A stretch of DNA of 40,349 nucleotides from Alphaproteobacteria bacterium (GTDB taxonomy: Bacteria > Pseudomonadota > Alphaproteobacteria > RF32 > CAG-239), in assembly GCA_017467515.1 (NCBI GenBank), contig JAFUSU010000011.1:1-40349 (forward strand), in the 5' to 3' direction. Positions 30,582 through 38,925 of the stretch are shown piece after piece; position 1 is the first letter of the stretch; each line of letters starts with the position of its first letter. The notes below the pieces were generated by a model. That model ran no database searches, was not told the origin of the DNA, and saw only the letters and a list, made by a program, of their open reading frames with translations. The position numbers and the translations under genes were made by a program.

Positions 30582-30620
30582 AAAAAAATCCCCTTTTCTG
30601 ATTTCAAAGGGGATTTTTTT
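30582..30620. terminator. Bidirectional terminator
   Basis: AAAATCCCCTTT (30585-30596) pairs with AAAGGGGATTTT (30606-30617), with T runs on either strand. It serves the leftward His-rich gene. Confidence 0.8.
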
Positions 30621-30633
30621 ATGTTTCTTTTTA

Positions 30634-31065
30634 TTAATTTGTTATGTACATCTGAGAGACTATCGGAGCGGAAGTGATAATGGACGGGCAGGTTGTAACC
30701 GTAGCTCCGGTAACCAGATTGGAAGAACTATAACAAGATTGAGTTGTCGAGGTGACAACCGCCGGTGCAACCGCAACGGGTGCCACGGCAACCGGAGCTG
30801 GAACAACGGCCGGCGTATATGCTATCGGGGCGTAAGTTGTGGTTACTGTACGAGTACTTGGAGCTGAAACAGCGTAATTTAAAATTGTTCCACCGATTAA
30901 TCCTGCAAAAAAGCCTGCCACAGCATCTCCGCGGTGATGATGGTGGTGATGACCACCATGGTAAGCAATCGGAGCGTGGTGATGGTGTCCCCCATGCATC
31001 GGACGTGCTTCAACTAAAGAAGCGGACATTAATACGCAACATAAGACGATGATGAATTTTCTCAT
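30634..31065 (-). CDS. Secreted His-rich protein
   Basis: This 143-residue protein has a signal peptide (about 1-20, ending LVEA), then two poly-His clusters (HGGHHHHAPIAYHGGHHHHH), a glycine-rich hydrophobic stretch (AVAGFFAGLIGGTILNYAV), and an Ala/Val/Pro/Thr low-complexity tail with two Cys. The His clusters suggest binding of Ni, Cu or Zn in the periplasm. It lies just downstream of a CnrYXH-like operon, which supports a metal role. A G-rich frame on the opposite strand is a shadow. Confidence 0.75.
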   Translation of the reverse strand: MRKFIIVLCCVLMSASLVEARPMHGGHHHHAPIAYHGGHHHHHHRGDAVAGFFAGLIGGTILNYAVSAPSTRTVTTTYAPIAYTPAVVPAPVAVAPVAVAPAVVTSTTQSCYSSSNLVTGATVTTCPSIITSAPIVSQMYITN

Positions 31066-31087
31066 TTTAGTTCTCCCGAGTCAAGTT

Positions 31088-31513
31088 TTATTCCATTGGA
31101 AGCGGAGGCATAGGGCGATGATGATGTTTTTTCATCATTTTTTTAAATTTGGCTTTTCTTTCCGCTTTGATTTTGGCAAAAGTTTCTTTTTGTTCAGGGG
31201 TAAGTAATTCTTCAAACGCTTTCATATTTTCTTGGCGAATTGTATCCATTTTTTTGCGAATGTTTTTCATTTCATCAATTAAAGGTTTAATTTTTTCTCT
31301 CGAGGCTTGTCTCATTTCTTTAGCTTTTGCACGTTGTTCATCAGTTAATTTCAAATCATCCGCCAATTTTTGCTCCATTTTTTCGTGGTGTGCTTTCATA
31401 TCTTTGTGAAATTCCATATGCGGAGGAGGGGTTATATCCTCGTCAGCACGAGCCGGATTGTTGCCTGATAATAAGCTTGCTGCAAATAATAACATTAAAT
31501 AACTTTTTTTCAT
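31088..31513 (-). CDS. Spy/CpxP/CnrX-like periplasmic protein
   Basis: This 141-residue protein has a signal peptide (about 1-23), a His/Met-containing helix (HMEFHKDMKAHHEKMEQ) and two LTxxQ motifs (LTDEQ 56-60; LTPEQ 104-108), the hallmark of the Spy/CpxP fold, then a Lys/His-rich end (KKMMKKHHHRPMP). In CnrX/NccX systems such proteins sense nickel/cobalt and release an anti-sigma factor. The gene overlaps the ECF sigma gene by 4 nt. It could also be a stress chaperone like Spy. Confidence 0.8.
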   Translation of the reverse strand: MKKSYLMLLFAASLLSGNNPARADEDITPPPHMEFHKDMKAHHEKMEQKLADDLKLTDEQRAKAKEMRQASREKIKPLIDEMKNIRKKMDTIRQENMKAFEELLTPEQKETFAKIKAERKAKFKKMMKKHHHRPMPPLPME

Positions 31514-32010
31514 TCTATATCTCCTTGTAAAGGTTTTAAAACGTCAGCTAATATTTTACGCGCATTAAACAGTCTTGATTTTACGGTTCCTTCTGCAATT
31601 TTTAATTTTTCTGCTGCTTGTTTAACTGTATAATCTTCATATTCGCAAAGAATAATAACTTGTTTCATTTTTGCGGGTAGACTGTTTACTGCTTTTAAAA
31701 TAATTTTTTGGCGCATTTTTTTATCAAGAAGGATCTCCGGATCAATTTCATAAGGAATATTTTCCAGTATCTGCTCGTCATCGTCTTGTTTTGTCCGATT
31801 TTTTATTTCTTTCGATTTAAAATAATCCCGACAACTGTTAGCCGTTACCGTTCCAATCCATTGACTGAGTTTTCCTTGTTCTTGATAATTGGAAAAATTC
31901 CGCCATGTTTTGATATATACCTCCTGTTCAATATCTTCATTACATGAACCGGTCATTTTTTTTATAATGGCGCGAATTTTTCCTTTGTAAGTTGTAAAAA
32001 TGTCTTCCAT
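31510..32010 (-). CDS. ECF-type RNA polymerase sigma factor
   Basis: This 166-residue ECF sigma factor has region 2 in the first about 70 residues (DIEQEVYIKTWRNFSNYQEQ, then LSQWIGTVTANSCRDYFK) and region 4 near the C terminus (LPAKMKQVIILCEYEDYTVK, AEGTVKSRLFNARKIL helix-turn-helix). It directs RNA polymerase to a stress regulon. It lies between a small membrane protein gene (TGATG overlap) and a CpxP-like gene (ATGA overlap), so all three are translationally coupled. Confidence 0.9.
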   Translation of the reverse strand: MEDIFTTYKGKIRAIIKKMTGSCNEDIEQEVYIKTWRNFSNYQEQGKLSQWIGTVTANSCRDYFKSKEIKNRTKQDDDEQILENIPYEIDPEILLDKKMRQKIILKAVNSLPAKMKQVIILCEYEDYTVKQAAEKLKIAEGTVKSRLFNARKILADVLKPLQGDIE

Positions 32011-32252
32011 CAGCTCACTTTCAAAAGTCCGCAGTCATCAACCGGCAATCCTAAATCTTCAATTGCTCCGCCGGTTTCCGTCAGATAAATCTCCTCATCA
32101 ATGTTGAAATTCATCTGTGGTTCGTTGTGCATTAAAGAAAAAGAGCCTAAGAAAAACAAAGCTATCAAACAAGTTTTTATTTGTTTGCGCTGTTTTTTCT
32201 TCTTTAAGTAAAGCGGTTTGGCTTCTTGCAACAGAGTTGAAATATCAGTCAT
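32010..32252 (-). CDS. Small single-pass membrane protein, putative CnrY-like anti-sigma factor
   Basis: This 80-residue protein has a basic cytosolic N terminus (about 1-26, MTDISTLLQEAKPLYLKKKK), one membrane helix (about 27-41) and a periplasmic acidic tail. This is the size and topology of CnrY, whose short cytosolic segment holds an ECF sigma. The start at 32252 is chosen because AAGGAG lies 7 nt upstream; an earlier ATG at 32282 would place that site inside the gene. No sequence homology to known anti-sigmas is visible; the call rests on context. Confidence 0.6.
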   Translation of the reverse strand: MTDISTLLQEAKPLYLKKKKQRKQIKTCLIALFFLGSFSLMHNEPQMNFNIDEEIYLTETGGAIEDLGLPVDDCGLLKVS

Positions 32253-32311
32253 TTTTTTCTCCTTACAACAGCTATAACGCATATGAAATGAAAAAGGTTC
32301 ATTTTTTTTTC

Positions 32312-32344
32312 AAAAAAAACAGGTCTTCCTGATAAGAAGACCTG
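32312..32344 (-). terminator. Terminator of gcrA
   Basis: CAGGTCTTC (32320-32328) pairs perfectly with GAAGACCTG (32336-32344). On the minus strand a T run follows. Confidence 0.8.
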
Positions 32345-32359
32345 AAATCGTAAAAATAT

Positions 32360-32938
32360 CTATTTTTTTATGTTTTTTACATAAGCAATTGCCGCATGTT
32401 CTTCACAGTATGTTTGTCCGATTTTAACGGGGGCGCCGCAAAAATGAAAGTTGTCATCTTTAGGATCACCGATAGGCCAGCGGCAAGTGTGATTATCCAA
32501 ATCCGTTACTGTGATTTTATCGCCGGGTTTTTTGGGGGTATGGACAACCGGAATTGATACGTTAAGATAACTGTCATTATCCTTAGGCTGTTTGGTTGGA
32601 ACAGGTTTGGCTTCCGTTGTCTTTTTTTCCGGTTCGGCAATATTCTTTTTATTGTCTTCTTTAGAAACTGTAGGTGCTTTAACCTCTTTTTCCTGTTTCG
32701 GAGCAGGAGAAACAGGCTGAGATTTTACAGCTTTTGGTTTTGCTTTTGTTTTTTCAACACCGTCATCAGAAGCATCTTTCTTTTTAATGGGAGATGGACG
32801 GGCAATTAATTGCAAACGATGTACTTTTCCGACAATAGAGTTTTTTGAAACACCGAGGCGTTTGCCAATTTCTCCGGTGGAAAGACCTTCATCCCACATT
32901 TTTTTGAGACTTTCAACCATTTCATCAGTCCAAGGCAT
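32360..32938 (-). CDS. gcrA: GcrA family cell cycle regulator
   Basis: This 192-residue protein has the GcrA N-terminal DNA-binding helix-turn-helix MPWTDEMVESLKKMWDEGLS, then IGKRLGVSKNSIVGKVHRL (first about 45 residues), a long low-complexity Lys/Pro/Ala linker, and the C-terminal sigma-70-interacting domain (TCRWPIGDPKDDNFHFCG, YCEEHAAIAY). In Caulobacter GcrA works with CcrM-methylated promoters to control cell-cycle genes. The family is essentially alphaproteobacterial and anchors the taxonomic call. Linker length and composition are variable in the family. Confidence 0.93.
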   Translation of the reverse strand: MPWTDEMVESLKKMWDEGLSTGEIGKRLGVSKNSIVGKVHRLQLIARPSPIKKKDASDDGVEKTKAKPKAVKSQPVSPAPKQEKEVKAPTVSKEDNKKNIAEPEKKTTEAKPVPTKQPKDNDSYLNVSIPVVHTPKKPGDKITVTDLDNHTCRWPIGDPKDDNFHFCGAPVKIGQTYCEEHAAIAYVKNIKK

Positions 32939-33086
32939 CGTTTGTATCTCCTTTTATTGTTAACTTGCTTGATGACTATATATTAAGTTAATATTTTTCA
33001 CGAGTCTAGAGATATTTGTATTTATAACTTTTTTTTTGAAAAATTATGGGTTATATTGAGGAAAACAATATTTTAAGGGGAAAGTT

Positions 33087-34505
33087 ATGCGCTATTTATC
33101 TGTTGTTTTAGGCTGTTTGGCGATGGCGTCAACACTTAATGCCGCCGAAGTTACCGTTAAAAATGAGAATAATACCGATTTGGCTCTCAGTATATATACT
33201 AATACGGCTTTGGTGCGTGATGTTCGTACGGTCCGGTTAGATGCCGGTAAGAGTTCGATTTTATTTTCCGGAGTCTCGGCTCAGATTAAACCGGAAACCG
33301 TCATTGTTAATGCTGAAGATGTGATGGTGCGTGAGCAAAATTATAATTTTGCAATGCTATCTCCTGAAAATGTGGCAAAAGCCAATATCGGAAAAGTTGT
33401 TAAGACGGTTATGTGGGATGATGAAAAAGCACGTAACGTGTATGATAAGGCAAGAATTTTAGATGTTTATGCCGGACGCCCTGTTTTGCAGTTCGGTTAT
33501 GGTATAGAATTTGATTTTCCGGGCAGAATTATATGGGAAAATCTGCCGGATCATTTGCAGACAGAACCCTCTTTGGCCTTGGGTGTATCCGTTAAAGACA
33601 GCGGAGATAAAACGATTGATTTAATGTATTTGACCGGTGGATTGCGATGGAGTACAAATTATGTGGCTGAATTTATTAATGATACGGAACTGAATTTAAA
33701 AGCTTGGGTGGGTATCAGTAATACGTCAGGAATCGGGTATCATAATGCCAGAGTCCAATTGGTTGCCGGAGAGGCTAATGTTATTCGGGAAGCATTGGCG
33801 GTCAGACCGATGATGTTTATGAAGGCCTCAGCTCGTGCCGTAAATGATGCTGTTTCCGCTCCGTTACCGGAAGAAGAAAGCGTCGGTGAATATCACGTTT
33901 ATTCTTTGCCCGAAAAAATTACGATAGCCGATAATCAAACAAAACAAGTGAGTTTATTGAATAAAGATCGAATTAAATATCAAAAAGAATATCGTTTATC
34001 TTCTCCTTTATATTTGAATATCAATGGAAGCAGTGATAATTTCAAAAAGATTAATGCCGATATTTTTGTAAAATTGACAAACAGTGAAGAATCTAACTTA
34101 GGAGAACCGTTACCTCAGGGTATTATGCGTTTTTACGAGCACGATAGTAAGGGAAATATGCTGTTTGTAGGCGAATCGTCTTTTAGCCAATTAGCGGTTG
34201 GAAGTGATGCTGAATTAAGAATCGGAAGATCTTTTGATATTTTAGCCTCCGGAAAAATTGTTAATTTTACTAAAATTGCTGAAAATATGATTGAAGCGGA
34301 AGTCAGCGTTAGTTTTATGAATGCTAAATCCGTAAAGGCGATGGTTGTTTTTGATCAGTATTTCCACAATGACTGGAAAATATTGTCTTCAAATGTAGAC
34401 GGTGTTAAGCAGAACAGCCATACAATGCGTTGGCAAATTGAAGTTCCTCCTTCAGGAAGTTCAATTTTAAACTTTAAGGTTAGGATTGTTAAGACCGATG
34501 CATAG
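33087..34505 (+). CDS. DUF4139 domain-containing secreted protein
   Basis: This 472-residue protein has a signal peptide (about 1-19, ending LNA) and the DUF4139 layout: VTLALVR-like start TNTALVRDVRTVRLDAGKSS, GVSAQIKPETVIV, LQFGYGIEFDFPGRI, LMYLTGGLRWSTNYVAEF, AWVGISNTSGIGYHNARVQL and a C-terminal beta-sandwich. The family function is unknown; members are periplasmic or outer-membrane-associated. An AAGGGG site precedes it. The following gene overlaps its end by 8 nt. Confidence 0.88.
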   Translation: MRYLSVVLGCLAMASTLNAAEVTVKNENNTDLALSIYTNTALVRDVRTVRLDAGKSSILFSGVSAQIKPETVIVNAEDVMVREQNYNFAMLSPENVAKANIGKVVKTVMWDDEKARNVYDKARILDVYAGRPVLQFGYGIEFDFPGRIIWENLPDHLQTEPSLALGVSVKDSGDKTIDLMYLTGGLRWSTNYVAEFINDTELNLKAWVGISNTSGIGYHNARVQLVAGEANVIREALAVRPMMFMKASARAVNDAVSAPLPEEESVGEYHVYSLPEKITIADNQTKQVSLLNKDRIKYQKEYRLSSPLYLNINGSSDNFKKINADIFVKLTNSEESNLGEPLPQGIMRFYEHDSKGNMLFVGESSFSQLAVGSDAELRIGRSFDILASGKIVNFTKIAENMIEAEVSVSFMNAKSVKAMVVFDQYFHNDWKILSSNVDGVKQNSHTMRWQIEVPPSGSSILNFKVRIVKTDA

Positions 34506-35748
34506 GCTATTTATATTTTTAGTCGGTATGGTTTTTTGTTCTTATGCCTTTGCCGAGATACCGGATAAAGAAAAATATGATCAGTATTTTGAAATTGACT
34601 TAAATACCGAATTGCCGACTTATGAAGAATTGCAAAAAAGTTATACGGATCATCATACCGTTTATGACAGAAAATATAAATGGCATTGGGATATTGGTAA
34701 TTTGTTTGATGCCGCTTTTCGCTCAACCATTTCCATATACGGCGGAACAGAAAGGCGTGTTAAAGCGAAACATGAGGATACTCTGCTGCAAACACTTAAA
34801 ATTTTACCTCCGGAATACTATCAGTATATTGGTCCGTATTTGCATACGGTACCGGGGATGTCTGAGAAAATTCTCAATTTACCCGGAATTAAAGAAACTA
34901 AAAATAAATTTCCGACTCGGATTGCCAAACATTTGGAAAATGTTGAGGATTTGGAATTTATATCACCACATTTCTATTTTTTATTAATGCCTGAAATTTG
35001 GGGAGAAGATACACCCCGCGAAGATGAGCAACCGCAGAAAATTGTTCCGCTAAAAAAAGAACGCAATACAAAGTTATATGATACCGTCAGAAAAATGGTG
35101 CCGGCTGAGGAGTTTTATCCGTCTGAAGTCAGCAAACCGAAGGATTACCTGAGTGACTTAAGAACAATTCATATAACTGAAAATTCTCCGCTGACAAGTG
35201 GAGATATTAAGGCTTTTTTGAAAACAATTCCTGTTTTGAATGAGTTGCAAAAAAACGATCACGCAATGGCCAAAATTTATAGTGCCGGTACTTTGCTTGA
35301 TGTTTGGGATATGGATAACGGGCGCGGGTTGCCTATTAATACATTGAAAGATTTGATTTATCCTTGTCGTCGGTTGGTGCAAAAAATGAGAATAGCCGGA
35401 GAAGATGTTTATTTAAGGCATATTGTGGCGCAAGAAGGATTTACACCTGAAAGTTGGGCTTATACCTGCGATAAGACTTTGGCCGCTTATCGTATGGCAA
35501 CAATGAATCATGGTGTTTCTCAAAGTTTGAAAGGGTACGTCTTAGGTGCAAATGAAAAAGAACTTCAGTCAACACTTAATGCAGAAGCGGCAGAAATGGT
35601 CCGTTTGGAAATGCAGGCGGCAATGCGTTTGTTTTATGCACCACGGTCGGATGTTTTGGAGGCTTATAAGAATCGGGAATTATTGCGCGATTCTTTTTAT
35701 AAGGCAGGTTATTCAATCATTGCGGCTCCCATTGTGGTTAGTAATTAA
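34498..35748 (+). CDS. Secreted protein of unknown function, coupled to the DUF4139 gene
   Basis: This 416-residue protein has a signal peptide (about 1-20, FCSYAFA) and no recognised domain. The remainder is soluble, acidic to neutral and mostly helical (for example YRMATMNHGVSQSLKGYVLG), with isolated Cys residues at TCDKT and PCRRL that could form a disulphide. The ATG at 34498 overlaps the previous stop (ATGCATAG) and begins the signal sequence; the upstream in-frame TTG is less likely. It probably acts with the DUF4139 protein in the envelope. Confidence 0.75.
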   Translation: MHRLFIFLVGMVFCSYAFAEIPDKEKYDQYFEIDLNTELPTYEELQKSYTDHHTVYDRKYKWHWDIGNLFDAAFRSTISIYGGTERRVKAKHEDTLLQTLKILPPEYYQYIGPYLHTVPGMSEKILNLPGIKETKNKFPTRIAKHLENVEDLEFISPHFYFLLMPEIWGEDTPREDEQPQKIVPLKKERNTKLYDTVRKMVPAEEFYPSEVSKPKDYLSDLRTIHITENSPLTSGDIKAFLKTIPVLNELQKNDHAMAKIYSAGTLLDVWDMDNGRGLPINTLKDLIYPCRRLVQKMRIAGEDVYLRHIVAQEGFTPESWAYTCDKTLAAYRMATMNHGVSQSLKGYVLGANEKELQSTLNAEAAEMVRLEMQAAMRLFYAPRSDVLEAYKNRELLRDSFYKAGYSIIAAPIVVSN

Positions 35749-35841
35749 TTTTACGTTATTTTTTCATTTTTTTATTGCATTTGTTTTTGAGAGTATGTAT
35801 AAGAGACACAATGTTTTTTTTAATTTTACGGGATAATAAAA

Positions 35842-36315
35842 ATGGCACGTGTAACAGTAGAAGATTGTATTGATAAAATTCCTAATCGTTATGAACTTTT
35901 AATGGTTGCTTCACAACGAGCAAAAGATATTGCCGCAGGCTCTATGATAACCTTGCCTCGTGACAACGATAAAAATACGGTTGTTGCTTTGCGTGAAATT
36001 GCAGAAGGAACAGTCAGTGTTGAAGAATTACAACGCTCTTTGGTTATGGGATTGCAACAATATGTTGAAGTTGAAGAACCTGAAGAAGAAGAAATGGAAA
36101 TTATGGCCGCTGAAAAAGAATTGGCTGATTTAGATGAACAATTTTCAGGCGTTCTGTTGGATAGTGAAGTTTCAGACGCAATGCAGGTTCGTGATGATGA
36201 GGATATCGATTTAGATATGGAAGCAGATGCTGCTGATGAATCTGATTTAGACGATGCTCTCGGAGATGAAGATTTTGACGGCGGAGATGCTGATATGGAT
36301 TTTGATGAAGAATAG
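35842..36315 (+). CDS. rpoZ: RNA polymerase omega subunit with long acidic tail
   Basis: This 157-residue protein has the omega core in the first about 75 residues: [52 protein letters not shown]. Omega assists assembly of RNA polymerase and is part of a ppGpp-binding site. The C-terminal half is an unusual Asp/Glu-rich tail ([20 protein letters not shown], ending DMDFDEE), longer than in E. coli (about 90 residues). It precedes rsh, the order seen in many Proteobacteria. Confidence 0.93.
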   Translation: MARVTVEDCIDKIPNRYELLMVASQRAKDIAAGSMITLPRDNDKNTVVALREIAEGTVSVEELQRSLVMGLQQYVEVEEPEEEEMEIMAAEKELADLDEQFSGVLLDSEVSDAMQVRDDEDIDLDMEADAADESDLDDALGDEDFDGGDADMDFDEE

Positions 36316-36336
36316 TCTTTTTCTTCTTATTTTATG

Positions 36337-36363
36337 AGGAGTCGCTTTACGGCTCCTTTTTTT
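36337..36363 (+). terminator. Terminator after rpoZ
   Basis: AGGAGTCG (36337-36344) pairs with CGGCTCCT (36350-36357) with one G-U pair and then seven T residues. It matches the hairpin upstream of the MT-A70-like gene almost exactly. Confidence 0.85.
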
Positions 36364-36481
36364 ATGAATTTTTAACTCTATTGTCGTATGCTGAAGATGA
36401 ATTTTTAGGAATATAAAAAGCTTGATTTCGGGCTTTAAATAACGTTAAATAGTATATCGAAGAATAATAGAGTAAGGGCAA

Positions 36482-38626
36482 ATGTTACGACAATATGAAC
36501 TGGTTGAATTAGTTAAATCTTATGATCCTGATGCAGATGAAGATGCCTTAAACAGAGCGTATGTCTTTGCAATGAAAAAGCACGGAGCTCAGTTACGGGC
36601 TTCCGGTGACCCTTATTATTCTCATCCGGTTGAAGTTGCCGGTATTTTAACAAAGTTTAAATTAGATTCAGCTTCCATTATTGCCGGTTTATTGCATGAT
36701 ACGGTTGAAGATACGGATACGACGGTTGATGAAATTCGTTCTTTATTCGGAGATCAGGTGGCGCAATTGGTTGACGGTTTAACCAAATTGGCAATGATTG
36801 AACTTAAGTCTAAAAATGATAAACAGGCTGAAAACTTTAGAAAATTACTGCTCGCGATGTCTGAAGATATTCGCGTTTTATTGATTAAATTAGCAGACCG
36901 TCTGCATAATATGCGAACACTTCACTTTTTGCAGAAACCGGAAAAAAGGGCGCGTATTGCTCGTGAAACCTTGGATATTTATGCCCCGTTGGCAGAACGT
37001 ATCGGTATGCAGGAAGTGAAAAGCGAGTTGGAAGAAATTGCGTTTGCCGAGTTACATAAAGAAGCGCACGATTCTATTATTGCCCGTTTGAACTTTTTAA
37101 GAGAGCAAGACAGCAATTTGGTTCCGAAGATTATTAAAGCGCTTTCTCATGATATGGAAGAAAACGGTATTCATGCTGTTGTTTCGGGCAGAGAAAAGAC
37201 CCCTTATTCGATTTGGCGTAAAATGCAGATGAAAAATGCTTCATTTGAGCAATTGTCTGATATTATGGCGTTTCGTATTTGTGTAGATGATGTCGGCGCC
37301 TGTTATCAGGCATTAGGTGTCGTTCACAGTAAATATCATATGGTTCCTCGTCGTTTTAAGGATTATATTTCCACACCGAAGCCAAATGGTTATCAGTCTA
37401 TTCATACCGGTGTGATCGGTCCTGAAAATACCCGAATTGAAATTCAAATTCGTACCTTTGAAATGCACGAAGTCGGAGAGAAAGGCGTTGCAGCGCACTG
37501 GGCCTATAAGCAGGGACAAAAAGCTGAAGGTAAACAATATCGTTGGATTCGAGAGCTTTTAGAGATTTTAGAACAAGCTTCTAATCCGGAAGAATTTCTT
37601 GAAAATACAAAGTTGGAAATGTACAACGACCAAGTGTTCTGTTTTACGCCTAAAGGTGATTTAATCGGGTTGCCGGCAAATTCAACACCGGTTGACTTTG
37701 CTTATGCGGTTCACTCATCTGTCGGTGATACGTGTGTCGGTGCAAAGATAAACGGTGAAATTCGTCCGCTTCGTACAGTTTTGAAAAATGGTGATCAGGT
37801 TGAGATTTTAACTTCTAAAGCGCAACATCCTTCAACGGAATGGGATCGATTTGTGGTTACCGGTAAAGCAAAAGCCGCTATTCGAAGATATGTCAGAACC
37901 TATAAACGTGACCAATTTATCGTTTTAGGTAAAGAGATATTGGAACGTACTTTCAAAGGTGAGGCTCTGGAGTTTTCAGAAAAGGCTTTGGTTAATATTT
38001 TGCCGAATTTTGATGCTGATTCTATTGATGATATCTATGCCAAAGTCGGGGAAGGGCTTGTCTCCGGTTGGGATGTTCTTAAGGTTATTTATCCGGCGTA
38101 TAAGCAGTCTAAATTAGAAAAAGTAGCGGATAAAGTTCCTGTTTTGAAAAAAGTTATTCATAAAAACAAGAAAAGTGAACCACTTAAAATTAAGGGGCTT
38201 ATTCCCGGAATGGCTGTTCATTTTGCCGGTTGTTGCCATCCGTTACCCGGAGATAGGATTGTCGGTATTGTTACAACGGGTAAAGGTGTTGCCGTTCATA
38301 CAATTGATTGTAAGTCTTTGGAACAGTATTCTGATGAGCCGGAGCGTTGGTTGGATATTGCGTGGGGTGAAGAAGCTGAAAACGAATTGCATACAGGGCG
38401 CTTAAAGGTTATGCTTGCCAATGAGCCGGGAGCCTTAGCGGAGCTCTCTAATTTGATTGCACGAGCCGGTGCTAATATTTCCAATTTAAATATAGTTAAT
38501 CGAACCATCAGTTATTTTGAAATTTTACTGGATATTGATGTTAAAGATTTGAAACATCTGACAGATATTATGGCTGCGCTAAAAGGGGCAAAAGAAATAT
38601 CCTATGTTGCCCGTACGAATAAGTAA
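36482..38626 (+). CDS. rsh: RelA/SpoT-type bifunctional (p)ppGpp synthetase/hydrolase
   Basis: This 714-residue protein has the full Rsh layout: an N-terminal HD hydrolase (YYSHPVEVAGIL, then GLLHDTVEDTDTT, with intact His-Asp), a synthetase domain (FKDYISTPKPNGYQSIHTGV and EIQIRTFEMHEVGEKGVAAH), TGS (VFCFTPKGDLIGLPANSTPV), a zinc-finger-like or helical region (CCHPLPGD), and a C-terminal ACT domain (about 640-714, LANEPGALAELSNLIARAGA). It makes and degrades (p)ppGpp under stress. Both catalytic domains appear intact. It is the single Rsh of the alphaproteobacterial type. Confidence 0.97.
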   Translation: MLRQYELVELVKSYDPDADEDALNRAYVFAMKKHGAQLRASGDPYYSHPVEVAGILTKFKLDSASIIAGLLHDTVEDTDTTVDEIRSLFGDQVAQLVDGLTKLAMIELKSKNDKQAENFRKLLLAMSEDIRVLLIKLADRLHNMRTLHFLQKPEKRARIARETLDIYAPLAERIGMQEVKSELEEIAFAELHKEAHDSIIARLNFLREQDSNLVPKIIKALSHDMEENGIHAVVSGREKTPYSIWRKMQMKNASFEQLSDIMAFRICVDDVGACYQALGVVHSKYHMVPRRFKDYISTPKPNGYQSIHTGVIGPENTRIEIQIRTFEMHEVGEKGVAAHWAYKQGQKAEGKQYRWIRELLEILEQASNPEEFLENTKLEMYNDQVFCFTPKGDLIGLPANSTPVDFAYAVHSSVGDTCVGAKINGEIRPLRTVLKNGDQVEILTSKAQHPSTEWDRFVVTGKAKAAIRRYVRTYKRDQFIVLGKEILERTFKGEALEFSEKALVNILPNFDADSIDDIYAKVGEGLVSGWDVLKVIYPAYKQSKLEKVADKVPVLKKVIHKNKKSEPLKIKGLIPGMAVHFAGCCHPLPGDRIVGIVTTGKGVAVHTIDCKSLEQYSDEPERWLDIAWGEEAENELHTGRLKVMLANEPGALAELSNLIARAGANISNLNIVNRTISYFEILLDIDVKDLKHLTDIMAALKGAKEISYVARTNK

Positions 38627-38650
38627 AAATAAGGCTGTAAGGATTTTTTT

Positions 38651-38740
38651 GATGATGACTCAGGTTTGACACCGGAGTCTGTTATAATAATATTGCTTCT
38701 TTTATTGAATGGATACCCAGGTCAAGCCTGAGTATGACGA
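38651..38740. repeat. Intergenic palindromic repeat (two inverted-related units)
   Basis: TACCCAGG (38714-38721) pairs with CCTGAGTA (38727-38734) around TCAAG, flanked by GGA and TGACGAG. This is the form of a dispersed alphaproteobacterial intergenic palindrome (GGATxCCxGG-TCAAG-CC...ATGACG). A degenerate partner with ACTCAGGTTTGACACCGGAGT (38658-38678, broken palindrome) lies 50 nt upstream in the opposite sense. Confidence 0.6.
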
Positions 38741-38792
38741 GGGTGGGTTCTTGTGCGCTCACAAGCCCTATGAGAGCTAACAAGACTGGCGG

Positions 38793-38820
38793 CAATGGGC
38801 AAAATGCTCTTTGCCCATTG
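38793..38820. terminator. Perfect hairpin in the rsh 3' intergenic region
   Basis: CAATGGGCAAA (38793-38803) pairs perfectly with TTTGCCCATTG (38810-38820). A poly-A stretch follows on the plus strand rather than T, so terminator strength is unclear. A further CTGC/GCAG hairpin with T runs (38856-38885) separates it from the leftward gene. Confidence 0.5.
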
Positions 38821-38925
38821 TCACAAAAAAACGGAAAACCCCCACAACAAAAAAAACTGCGTGAAACCGGCAGGGTTTTTATTTTTAATGTGACTTTTTC
38901 TTTAATTTTCTGAATAGACCATATT

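Noticed and set aside
30571..30867. Plus-strand Gly/Arg/Cys-rich open frame
   Set aside because: Opposite-strand shadow of the His-rich secreted protein, which has a signal peptide and terminator.
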